A DNA stretch of 64,000 bases, taken from Gamsiella multidivaricata (Eukaryota > Mortierellomycota > Mortierellomycetes > Mortierellales > Mortierellaceae). The DNA lies in the NCBI RefSeq assembly GCF_025024155.1, contig NW_026251739.1:310001-374000 (forward strand), in the 5' to 3' direction. Position numbers and translations under genes: made by a program. Positions 9,986 to 19,562 of this stretch are shown here, piece by piece (within the stretch, counting starts at the first letter, position 1; every line of letters starts with the position of its first letter). The notes beneath the pieces are model-generated. The model saw only the letters and a list, made by a program, of their open reading frames with translations. It had not been told where the DNA came from and made no database searches.

Positions 9986-11006
9986 ATGGCACCTCAACCC
10001 ACAGCAGTCGCCACAACCAACGCAGGAGCCCAACCAGCAACGCCAACACAGGCAGAATCAGCCGAGGCGGCATCCATTCACAATGAGCAGACGAGACAGG
10101 ATTTGGAACGGAAGTTGCAGGAACTGATCGAGTGTCTGTTGGAGCTGAGCATCACTGTCTATGACTTTCAGGCGGAGAGTAACTCATTGGTGCACCAGAA
10201 AATGTAATTGTGGATAGCAAGGACCCAACCAATGCTGAAAGAATAATACAGGAGCAGCGTTTTATATAGCCTTTTTTTTCACTTTTTGGTGGGAGCATGG
10301 GCTAACGACCTTTTTTTTTTTTGTCGTTGGTAACTTAATCGCGTTTCTAGTCAGGAACTCATCGCGCAGTTGTCAGATATTGAAGGATTCAAGGATAAAC
10401 TGGACATGATGGTACCTTGGGAAGTTCTGAGGTAGGCCATTGCACAATTTCGAAAAACGGGTGATGCATCTTTCTTTTACATCTTTCTTTTTCCTCAAGT
10501 CTAACCCATATCATACTTCGACTTGGAATGTAGCTACATTGAGGATGGAAAGAATCCGGATCTATTTTCAAAGAGCTTTGTCGAGGCAGTTGCGGGCGAG
10601 AACCAGTTCACGAACGGAAAAATCACAGCCTTGAAGGCAAAGTATCGTTATCCATACATGATCAGGAACAAAGTATCGACATCATCCTTATTCCCCTATA
10701 GCTCACGGATTTTCTAACCGTGATGACATCCTTTGCTTTTGTTTGTTTGTTTGTTTTCTGCGCCGGCAATAGAGCTTCGAGGCAGCATTGACACAGAATC
10801 TGGGATCTGCATTCCCGGAAGAAATGATGGACTATGAAAAGATCCTGAAGGAGGTCAATACCACAGCAAATACCGATCCTGGGACGATATCCGCAAATGC
10901 CTCGGCGACGCCTTTGGAAGGGGAGAGCAGTTCAGGGACCATCAACCATACAGTCTCTTCGTCATCATCATCCTTAGGACCTTCATCTATCTCGCCCGCT
11001 TCATAG
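9986..11006 (+). CDS. MED10: Mediator of RNA polymerase II subunit 10
   Basis: MED10 is a conserved subunit of the Mediator middle module, bridging activators and RNA polymerase II. I assemble exons 9986-10203, 10351-10431, 10534-10636 and 10773-11006, giving 211 residues. After a ~30-residue Pro/Ala/Gln-rich start, the family core reads DLERKLQELIECLLELSITV YDFQ, then VPWEVLRSYIEDGKNPDLF (compare the family's VPxEVxxYIDxGRNPxLY), NGKITALK and SFEAALTQNLGSAFPEEM. The first two introns are GT-AG. The third has a GC donor (AAG then GCAAAG at 10637) and AG acceptor; this is the only choice that joins ITALK directly to SFEAAL, as the family alignment demands. The alternative GT donors at 10641 and 10672 would insert extra residues or require a shifted acceptor. 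A Ser/Thr-rich tail of ~60 residues follows the conserved part and is absent from animal MED10. Confidence 0.9.
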
Positions 11007-11084
11007 CGTTGGCGATCATATATCCCACTCTTGTATATAAAATCCCTCCTCGCCAACTACCGCATTGCAACCATCGTTGCAGGC

Positions 11085-11090
11085 AATAAA
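11085..11090 (+). terminator. Polyadenylation signal for MED10
   Basis: AATAAA about 80 bp after the MED10 stop, in the 158-bp spacer shared with the convergent RING gene. Confidence 0.45.
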
Positions 11091-11164
11091 ATGAAACTAC
11101 AAAAAAACAAAGAAATGCATTGCAAGACACGTTTAAATTTATTGATATACACATACTCTTCATA

Positions 11165-13027
11165 CTATTCAATTAGCCGCCTCTTTGAAGGACGGAAGGT
11201 TTCCTCCTGCAGCATATGCTTGCCCAACAAAGAGCGTCCCGATCTTATCGTAATAGGCGCAACCATCGATGGGTTGCCGTTAGCGACTTGGATCCACGTA
11301 ATGAGCACCAGCAAAGACTGGGCAACCCAGGTCCACCGAGCCGTTCCCATATACAAGATCCCACGCGAGATCGGCGTCGAAGGCACGGCTGTATTCACAA
11401 GTCGAGCTCCTCTCTGTCCTGCCTGCAGCGGCTCGTCCCCATCAAGCTCCTTCATGATGTTCTGACGAACCTTGGCCTGTAGGAAGCGATGGATTCTCGC
11501 TAGGACATACTGTCCGTGTTCGATCCATGCGGGTGCATTGTAGATGCGTTCAAGCTCTCGCGGTGAGAACTCATCTGTCGGGACAAGGAACAAGGCCACC
11601 AGCTCGATCAACATCGCCTCGCGCTTGAACTGCGCCCGTTGTTGGAACTCTGTCGGGTTAGGCAGCGTCAGCATGTCTAAACAGACGTGGATCACTGTAA
11701 CGTAGAGTCGGTGCGGAGGAAGGATCAGCCCTGAGGTTGGAGGTTCGAGGGGAGCTTGATCAAAGTATTCGGGTAGATGGTGCTCTGTTGATGGTTTGAA
11801 GCATAGGTCCCGGGCTGCGTTCAATTGGAAGTACTGGTTTGCTGGATGGTGCTTGGCGGCGGACTGGAGGTATTCGAGAAAGGAAGCGCTCTGTTCCCAC
11901 AAATACCTCTCAGCGAGCTCATGCTCAATTTCTGCATCGTATTCCTCCTCCTCCTCCTCCTCCTCCCCCTCCTCATCCTCGACCTTGGTTTGAGCAGCTA
12001 GAACTGCTTGACCGAGAAATCTAGGCTGACTGTCGGGAGACAAACAATACGGGTGTGTATAGTCACTCTGGTGTAGCCCGATCGTAGTCTTGAACAAATC
12101 GAGCACGTTTCTGTAGGTGGTGACCAGTCGCATACGCCTACACATGGGACATGAGATGTTGCCTGCTCGATCGAGGTCCTGCTCGCACTTCCAACAGATT
12201 GAATGTCCACAAGTCGTGATGACCTTCATAGCCGTACTAGCCTTCAAACAAATCGGGCATGCGTCCTGGTCGGGGATTATCGAGCTATCCTCACCCGCAC
12301 ACGAGATAGAGCCTTCCTCAGCAGCCGCGGCCTGCTTTGACATGAAGTTCAGCAGAGAGAGGTTCCGCTGTTGCTCAAGTGCGCAGGGCTCGACTGTTGT
12401 CTTGAACCAATTACGGATTCGTTGGACCGATGTGTTGTGAAGCAGATCCCTCACGCGACGATGCATTCGATTGTTTGCAGATGACCTTGGTGCCAGAAAG
12501 ATGCATCGGGCACGATTTCGATATGGCAAATGCGGAAGCATGACATATTGCTGGAATGCCAGGGCAATTGGAGTTGATGGGGACACGGACGCGTGCTGAA
12601 GCGGGCGATATTCTTCGAACAGGTCTGGGGATGGCGAACGGTATTGCTCATCCAATTGCGGGACTGAATGCGACATGGGCGAGGATTGGCAGCTCACCCA
12701 TTCCATCGAATCATCGGCCTCCAAATCACTAGTACTCTGTGGGGCGGGTTGTTCTTGGGGTGTAAATGGCAGTTGAGGCATCGACTCTGAGGCAATGACA
12801 GATGTAGTATCGGGCACCGACGTGGGTACAGTGCCTTGAGCTGGCTCGACGGATGGATGAGCATTCAGCCAGATCTGGATATAATCGACGTGTGGATCCA
12901 TGGCTCCTCTTTCGTGGAAAACGCTGACATGATCCTGGTGGCAAGAGTGCTTAGGTGAGGTGTCCATGAGGATTGTGGGCTGATAACCATGGCTGGTGAA
13001 TATCGGAGGGTGGGAGAAGTAGAGCAT
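11165..13027 (-). CDS. RING-finger protein with C-terminal membrane segment (putative E3 ubiquitin ligase)
   Basis: A single-exon frame of 620 residues from the first ATG at 13027; the open frame extends 12 codons upstream without an ATG, and later in-frame ATGs at about 12967 and 12902 are possible starts. Residues ~1-250 are Pro/Ser/Thr-rich. A C3HC4 RING lies at about residues 254-300, with CPIC, CGHSICWKC and CPMC arranged with normal spacing. An acidic run of Glu (a CTC microsatellite at about 11942-11975) follows. The C-terminal half is helical with hydrophobic clusters (VIHVCLDMLTL, EAMLIELVALFLV). A single hydrophobic span (WVAQSLLVLITWIQVA) lies at about residues 562-582, 38 residues before the end. 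Ligase activity is inferred from the RING; the membrane and substrates are unknown. I cannot assign it to a named family. Confidence 0.75.
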   Translation of the reverse strand: MLYFSHPPIFTSHGYQPTILMDTSPKHSCHQDHVSVFHERGAMDPHVDYIQIWLNAHPSVEPAQGTVPTSVPDTTSVIASESMPQLPFTPQEQPAPQSTSDLEADDSMEWVSCQSSPMSHSVPQLDEQYRSPSPDLFEEYRPLQHASVSPSTPIALAFQQYVMLPHLPYRNRARCIFLAPRSSANNRMHRRVRDLLHNTSVQRIRNWFKTTVEPCALEQQRNLSLLNFMSKQAAAAEEGSISCAGEDSSIIPDQDACPICLKASTAMKVITTCGHSICWKCEQDLDRAGNISCPMCRRMRLVTTYRNVLDLFKTTIGLHQSDYTHPYCLSPDSQPRFLGQAVLAAQTKVEDEEGEEEEEEEEYDAEIEHELAERYLWEQSASFLEYLQSAAKHHPANQYFQLNAARDLCFKPSTEHHLPEYFDQAPLEPPTSGLILPPHRLYVTVIHVCLDMLTLPNPTEFQQRAQFKREAMLIELVALFLVPTDEFSPRELERIYNAPAWIEHGQYVLARIHRFLQAKVRQNIMKELDGDEPLQAGQRGARLVNTAVPSTPISRGILYMGTARWTWVAQSLLVLITWIQVANGNPSMVAPITIRSGRSLLGKHMLQEETFRPSKRRLIE

Positions 13028-13461
13028 GGGTTTAAAGAGTCGTTGAGGAAGGTGTAGATACAAAAGAAGTGATCGAGGGTGAGAAGGAAGGAGAAGAAGA
13101 AGAAGAAGGAGGTGGTGATATAGAGAGAGGCCTTATAGTGGGATTTGACATGGCATGCGAACAATCGAGACGCGTCTCAGTCTAGAGAATTGACAGCGCA
13201 TTCAAGCCACCAATCAGGATTTGACATCGCTCCCAGGGGGTCAGCCCTTCAATCCCACTGCCAGTCTATCCAAGTCATTTTCAGTTGCGATGATCTTCAT
13301 TGCACAATGATCAATTAGACACTGTTTTCGCATGTTTTTGGGCTTTATTAAAGTAGAGAAAGAGAGGAAGAGAGAGCACTGGTGTATATTGTAACAAATG
13401 AGAAACACGACGTGGTTCGATAACCGTGGATCAGGCAGAGTATCGTATTGTACAAAGTCGT
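13028..13461. other. Spacer upstream of the RING gene, downstream of SEC61G
   Basis: No gene is seen. It contains the RING gene's promoter, with GAA/GAAGAAG repeats at about 13080-13110, and the SEC61G 3' region. Confidence 0.5.
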
Positions 13462-14235
13462 TTAAGCACCACCGCTATTGGGATACATCAAACACAGAGA
13501 AAAGAAAGAGTAAATAAGTGGTTAGAGAGTGCAAAAGTGAGGGCTCAGTCGAGTATGACACGCAGAAGACGTTGACGAGGATATTCTTCATAGCAACGAA
13601 AGTGTGGACTTACACAAGGATGTTGTTGATGGGAATGTGGATCAGCTTGACAACGAAGCCAATGACACCCATGACGAAGAAGCCCATGGAAACAGCCTGG
13701 GTAATCTGCATGAACTCTATTGAATGGTTCAATTATCAACAGTTTATAGTGGTGAGCGACAGAGAATCTTTATTCCGTTGATCTGGTATCGATATCGTAA
13801 TTGCAATTAAAGACAAAGTCGAGGCTGGAAGGATGCACTGATATAATCCAGGTTATTAGAACTCCAGTCCAAATTCTTTGTGGCCAAGTCCAAATTGTGG
13901 TGTCCAGCTGAACCAGATGAGGATCCGTGATGATGAAAAGCGGGAGTGCGCGTTGTTCGATGTCGCCCCGGCGTTCAAGTCGAAGAGTCCAGTGATCATG
14001 CTTTTTCGAGTCATGAACGATTTCTATAGTCTAATGCCTTCCATATCCATGACTCGTGTCTCTTTCGCTCCCTTTCTTATCCAAAGCAAAGTCCGAGATG
14101 AAGAAAATGTTCCTGGGAAAAGAACAAGAAAGTACCTTTGCGATCTGGCTTTGTGCAGCGGTTGATGAATGCGACGCCGTCCTTGACAAACTGCTTGGGG
14201 CCCTCGATGGCGGTCTGAGCAAACTCGTTATCCAT
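13462..14235 (-). CDS. SSS1: SEC61 gamma subunit of the ER protein translocon
   Basis: This tail-anchored subunit clamps the Sec61 channel. Three exons (14235-14136, 13716-13614, 13474-13462) give 71 residues. The N-terminal amphipathic helix ends with the family signature [18 protein letters not shown], joined by a phase-1 intron to [20 protein letters not shown] and a transmembrane helix that closes with the conserved [12 protein letters not shown]. The final coding exon is only 13 nt (adding GGA and the stop), taken because the upstream exon ends with a perfect GTAAGT donor after ...NNILV; reading through instead would add a few unrelated residues. Introns are 419 bp and 139 bp. The length and topology are typical of the family. 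Confidence 0.94.
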
Positions 14236-14609
14236 TGTGATATGTGTGAATATGGGTCGTAGGAGGTGGGGATGAAGTGAGAGGGAGAAGAAGAGAAGTG
14301 AAGTGGGATGAGGATGGGAAAAGTGATGAGCGACGTAAAGACTCGAGAGAAAGGAGCAGAAAGAGCTGAGAAGCGAGGCGACCAATCAGAATCAGCCAAT
14401 GAATTGGGTCCACCCAGCGCGCGTTTTGGTGTTCGTTATTTCCGGTCCTATTTCCTTTACTTCCGCATCGAATAATGGGAGAACAAACAAAGTCACCCAA
14501 ACCGGCCTGTATGACAAGGCCTTGCTTGATCCGCTTTTCTTTTGTTGCTCAACCATTCCAACACACCCTACCTCGACCGACCAACCGACAAGGATTATAA
14601 ACTACAGCA
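14236..14609. promoter_or_regulatory. Bidirectional promoter between SEC61G and TIM10
   Basis: The two ATGs face away from each other 374 bp apart, so both upstream regions are shared. CCAAT motifs occur at about 14391-14400 (ACCAATCAG and GCCAATG on the plus strand), centrally placed for a bidirectional core promoter. No TATA box is obvious. Confidence 0.5.
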
Positions 14610-15266
14610 ATGTCCTTCTTTATGAACAGCGGCGCCAACCAGTCGGTTAACATGCAGAACATGGCCATGGCCGAGCAGGAGCTTGAGATGGTCTCCGACT
14701 TGTTCAACCGGTATGGCTCCATCCTTTTCGTATTCCGTTTTGGAGTAGGCAACTGAGAGACCCGGGAGAGGTCTTCTTTTTTATCTGAACGAGACACGCA
14801 GCCGCTGTCGCCTTCTCATTTTTCTTTTCAGAAATGGCATCATTTAACTGGGTGGCACACAAGGAACACTGGACATGAAACTAACCGCTCGTTCTTTTAT
14901 CTGCACTTCATCTCGGTTATCTGCTCACGCTTTTCTGTCGCCGCATTCCACTCCAAACGCCATGTCTGGATCGACTCGTATTATCGTCCTGCGATGATCA
15001 ATTGTGCCTTGCTACATAAATGTGGCGACTGGAATACCCGATTTGTATCCGGATAACTCGACACTTCATCTCTTCCAACACGCGGCGCGAACAACAGCAT
15101 TGTGTCATCATGCCACAAGAAGTGCATCCCCACCACCTATATCGAAGGCGACTTGAACAAGGGCGAGGCCGTCTGCATTGACCGCTGTGTTTCCAAGTTC
15201 TTTGAGGTCAACAAGTCCGTCGGCACCAAACTCCAGCAGATGTCTGGAGCCGGTCTTCCCATGTAA
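14610..15266 (+). CDS. TIM10: Mitochondrial intermembrane-space chaperone TIM10
   Basis: Small TIM proteins escort hydrophobic precursors across the intermembrane space as a Tim9-Tim10 hexamer. Exons 14610-14710 and 15098-15266 encode 89 residues. The twin CX3C motif is intact (C39-x3-C43 and C60-x3-C64), flanked by AMAEQELEMVSDLFNR and by YIEGDLNKGEAVC, which identifies TIM10 rather than TIM8/9/13. The intron is 387 bp, with GTATGG donor and ACAG acceptor, dividing an Arg codon immediately before the first CX3C motif. No presequence is expected, as import uses the MIA pathway. It converges with the GNAT gene, with 111 bp between the stops. Confidence 0.95.
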
Positions 15267-15377
15267 AATAATATCAAGAGCCAACAAAAACACTGGTTTA
15301 TTACTTTATTTTCTTTCTTGAAAATAAATAATAAAAGAACAAGAACGAACGTATACATACAAAATACAACATTATCC

Positions 15378-16276
15378 TCACTTGCCAATGGCCTCTCCCA
15401 CTGTCCTAAATGCATATCCAATGCATTCAGATGGGACCCCAGCTAGATCCAGTGTCCTAATGGCCACCTCGTCGCACCCAACACGCTTGTAAAAGTCCCT
15501 GGCCTGGGTATTGCCCTCTAACGTCCAAATGATGACACCTCGTCTCATGTTGAAGCGATCGTATCCCTCCTGCAAAGCACCCAATATCAACTTACGGCCA
15601 AGTCCTCCGCCCTGCACTCCGATTTTGACATAGAGCGTGTCGATCTCGCAATCGAAATCATCCTGGGACCAACCGTCGTAAAATCGGTGGTTGTAGGCGC
15701 GATCCCAGTCAGGAACCATGACTTGTGACATGCCAATGATTTCGGGCTCGCCCGTTGTAGGGCTGGTCCTCTCAGCAACGACATAGGACGCTTCCCGCTC
15801 ATCCACTGGGGCTGCAATGAAATGATAAGGTATGGACAGAGGGTTAGCATTCAAGTGCAATCGTTTGCCGCTTGATCCATTAAAGACCGTTTCTGAAGAT
15901 CTGAAGTGCACATACGAGTCATTCTTTTGACGTGACGGGTGGTCATCTTAGAGTAATCCAGGGTATCGAGAAAGATCTTGGGCGCAATATCACGATAGTG
16001 GTATAAGTAATTCGAGAATTGCATCTCTGTCATTAGGGCAGCATCCTCGACTTGACCATGGCGAAAAGTAACGGTTTCGACGGGTTTCTCACTGAGATGG
16101 GTGGAGGACGATGAATTGGTCGAGGCGGTCGAGGCGAACGAGGCAGTAGATCGGATGGAGGGTCGTGAAGGAATATGGACCGGAATGGGTGTCTTTTGTT
16201 CAATGCTGTTGCTATTGTTGGTAGTAGCGCCACCAGTTGTGGTCTTGGTGATAGTTGAGATGTCTGCAACGGCCAT
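15378..16276 (-). CDS. GNAT-family N-acetyltransferase
   Basis: Two exons (16276-15916 and 15811-15378) encode 264 residues; the 104-bp intron has GTATGT donor and GCAG acceptor. Residues 1-65 are Ser/Thr-rich and probably disordered. The GNAT fold begins at about residue 68 (VTFRHGQVEDAALM) and includes ASYVVAER, IIGMSQVMV, the acetyl-CoA pyrophosphate-binding loop region IGVQGGGLGRKLILGALQEG, and the C-terminal WTLEGNTQARDFYKRVGCDEV, where the Asn and Tyr positions are typical of the superfamily. The Q-G-x-G-L-G element corresponds to motif A. The acceptor substrate cannot be deduced; small-molecule or protein N-terminal acetylation are both possible. Confidence 0.88.
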
Positions 16277-16534
16277 GTGGATATGTTATCCTGCCAGGGG
16301 TTCGGTAAGTGAGACTTTTAAGGTTTTGAGGTGTGAAATTCCAAATGTGTTACGAATAAAAAGGCTGAAGGGCCGGCAAATGAAGAGGCAAAGAAACAAG
16401 TTGAGAGAGAGAGAGAAGGAGAGAGTGTCGATTGCTGAATCTAGCCGGTTCAAATAGTGTGGGCCGATGGAAACGAATGGAGTGTCATGGAGAGGAATGC
16501 CAGATTGAGTTTTCTTCACGGTGACTCAAATGGC

Positions 16535-16581
<47 letters not shown>

Positions 16582-17414
16582 CCTTGAAGAAAAAGGATAG
16601 TGCAAGGAACTTTATCTGTGGATAAACCCTGCATTACGAGACAGCGATTGGCTTCCGAAGATGCACCTTCCCGGGCGTGGCGTAAACCTTTAGACCTTTT
16701 TGTGGGAAGCATCGCAGAACGGCGCAGCAAGGCGGGGAAGGAGGTTATGCATCATGTCTAGAGTCCTGCCTGCATTAAGGATGAAGACTCGCTTGCGCAA
16801 TCTAATGGGATATAGCTGAGAGATTTTGTAGGGTCGAGGCTTCTAGTCTCAATTGCAGCGGGTACAGTAGTGCTCGCGTATTATTGAGCGCACAGTGGAG
16901 GCATGGCAATATTGATCTGGTCGTCGAGGATGTCAATTGGCCTCCACAGGGCGTGAATGTACATGCTACTCATCGAACGCACGCGACAATGAATGATATC
17001 GTGTTTCCCTACTTCACAACCGCAGACTGCATCAAGCAACACGAAGATAAAAAAAAAAAAAAAAGCGTGGAGATTGACGAAGATGGATTGGGTTTACATT
17101 CGGCGACTCTCGCTCGACGGATATTAGACGAAGAAGCTCAACCGTGGCTACAAGAGACCATGCTTTATGTTGGCCACAGTTCGCGTAGGGGGTTACCGAA
17201 TTTAGTCCAGTCTCATTTTGAGCAAGGCAGCGTGCCTGCAAAATTGGTGGCAAACAATGTTGAGCAAAGGACAAAAAGCCACTATAGGGGTTGAAGAGCA
17301 GCTCCTTCTCCTCCGCTTTCACCAACCGAACAAACAACTCGCTTGACGTTCAAGCATCGACATTACCAGCATATATTTATCCAAATCGCATACAGCACAT
17401 ATAAGTAAAGGCTC
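16277..17414. other. Divergent spacer between GNAT and BDP1 genes
   Basis: Over 1.1 kb without a supported gene. It contains a 46-nt T homopolymer (16536-16581), GA-rich sequence at about 16398-16430 upstream of the GNAT gene, and short open frames with no recognisable features. Confidence 0.55.
16536..16581 (+). repeat. T46 homopolymer
   Basis: The longest uninterrupted homopolymer in the window, in an intergenic spacer. The exact length may be affected by sequencing error. Confidence 0.85.
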
Positions 17415-19444
17415 ATGTCCGGCATCAGCACTCGCATCGGTACGACTGGAAGGAGTCTGGCTTCGTTCTTGTGAATTCTTGAGGAAAAAAAAAAAAGTTC
17501 GCGATCCTAATCCTATTACCATCACGCCGCTCTGAATGTTAACCAGACAAGGGCCAGAAAAGATTCGCGCCCAATCTCAAGGCTCGTCCTAATCGAAATA
17601 AGACAGCAGCATCAGAGGATGGAACTCCAGTACCAACGCCGCCTGTGGCCGGCAGCGACTCTGGAACCTTTGGAGCGTCTCTTCTAGAGTCCGAAACTGG
17701 AAGCGCCAGCAGCATCGCAACCGACACTACTATCAACATTACACCATCTAATACTTTAGCGGATGCTACCACGGTATCTGCGCCTGCAGCCGATCCTGTA
17801 CAGAGCGCATCTACGCGGAGATTATCAACGGCAACACCCATGTCTCCACTCATGTCTCATAATCGGATAATCACCTCATCCAAATCACCAGCTTCTATCT
17901 TGACAAAAGTGAACAAGACTAGTCAATCAACCGCCATCTCGGTCCCATCTCAGAAAACCGTAACAGAACCATCTTCATCTTCAACCATGGGATCATCTTT
18001 ATCCACAGCACCAACAAAATCCATAAAGGGGGCCTCGATTATTTCGGTGCCCACTGCAAGAAGCTACGCGGACATGGAGCAAATGGAAGAGGTCGAAGAG
18101 GTCGGAAGTTCAATAGCGTCCAGGAAACGGGCCAAAGGAAAACAAATTCGGCCGAGACAGCAACAACTGAATACCCAGATCGGAGAGGATGGCGAAGAAG
18201 ATGTTGAAAATGGCGAGGAAGCTTTGCCGGATTACAACAACATGTACATGTACGAGTTCGTCAAGGATTTGGGAGTCGGGCGGCGTTCAAAGGCGTATGT
18301 AGAGCAGCAGGAAATGTTTAATCAGCAACAAAAGGTAGACAAGAAGGAGCAACGGATACGAGATATTCGAATTTTGGAAGGCAGAGGCCCTTCACCGCAA
18401 CGGGAGCTTGAGAAAGAGGAAGGGGAGGAAGAAGACGAGTTGCAGGCTGAAGATGGCAATGATGACGAGACACGAAACAAGGACGAAAAGTTCAGTTTCG
18501 CAAAAATCGAGATCAGTACATCAAAACCATCATCAGCGCATAAGACGTAAGTAACCTCGGGGCCAGCATCTTCCTCTGCACTTTCACAACACGCTATGCT
18601 GGGCACTTAATTTGCTAATCGACTTTATTTTTCTATTTTTTTATGACATTACAGATTTGCTCCGCAAGTTCGTGTTATTGACGGACGAATTGAGCTGGAC
18701 ATGGATTCGTTGACTGTGGACCATGCGGTTGTGGAAGCAGTAGAGAACCAGGGTCCAATGGAATATGTCGAAGAGTCATCGAGCACCAAGTTTATCAACA
18801 GCGCGTCCTTTGGTAAGAAGGTTCGATCTGAACGGTGGAACGATGAAGAGACGGAGCTTTTTTATAAGGTAAAAAAAAAAAAAAGACGCCCGCTTATAAA
18901 TGCAATCGTTCAATTGCTCTATTGTGCTTCTGGCTTGTATTAATCGAAATTTCGGTTTTGTAATGTGCATCTTAGGCATTATCGCAGTGGGGCACCGATT
19001 TCAGTATTATTTGCAGATTGTTTCCAAGCAAGACTCGAATTGCTGTCAGGAACAAATACAAGCGCGAGGATCGGTACAATCATAGCAGGATCGAAGAGGC
19101 ATTGAGCAACCGGGCACCAATCGGTATGTTCATCTGCGCCTTGTGCACCATGCTCGCATATTACATGTCATGTAAAAAAAGGTAATGCTGGACTAAGCCA
19201 ATGTCTGAACTATCATTGCCCTTTAGATCTTGAACAATACTCGCAAATGACGAAGATAGAGTTCCCTGAAGTGAGCGAATTGGATGAGGTCAAGAAACTG
19301 TCCGAGGAAAATGAAGGAGACGACTCATTGCTCCCCGAAAACGGCTATGAGGACGAATATGGCGATGAACAAGAAACTGGACCAGAGGAGGAGATCGTGG
19401 AGCAGGAGGACGATGGAGAGGAGATTGTTGGCATGGTCGAGTAG
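17415..19444 (+). CDS. BDP1: TFIIIB subunit B'' (BDP1), RNA polymerase III initiation factor
   Basis: BDP1 joins TBP and BRF1 in TFIIIB at tRNA, 5S and U6 genes. Five exons (17415-17439, 17547-18546, 18655-18868, 18976-19123, 19227-19444) encode 534 residues. The 25-nt first exon reads MSGISTRI and splices (phase 1) to DKGQKRFAPNLKARP, the conserved BDP1 N-terminal signature, which supports the tiny exon. A Ser/Thr-rich disordered region follows, then acidic and basic helices (PDYNNMYMYEFVKDLGVGRR). The SANT domain at about residues 397-450 (SERWNDEETELFYKALSQWG, then ICRLFPSKTRIAVRNKYKRE) spans an intron. The C-terminus is very acidic. One intron begins GTAAAAAAAAAAAAAAG. It converges with the alcohol oxidase gene, with 118 bp between stops. 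Confidence 0.93.
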
Positions 19445-19562
19445 CTCTTATTCCAATCTCACCGTTTAATACAATTGAGGCGGTTGCAGCAAGGTTTCAA
19501 CAATGCACCATTATATATTTTTATTCAAAGGCTCTATTTGATTATATTCAAGCGCTTTGGTC

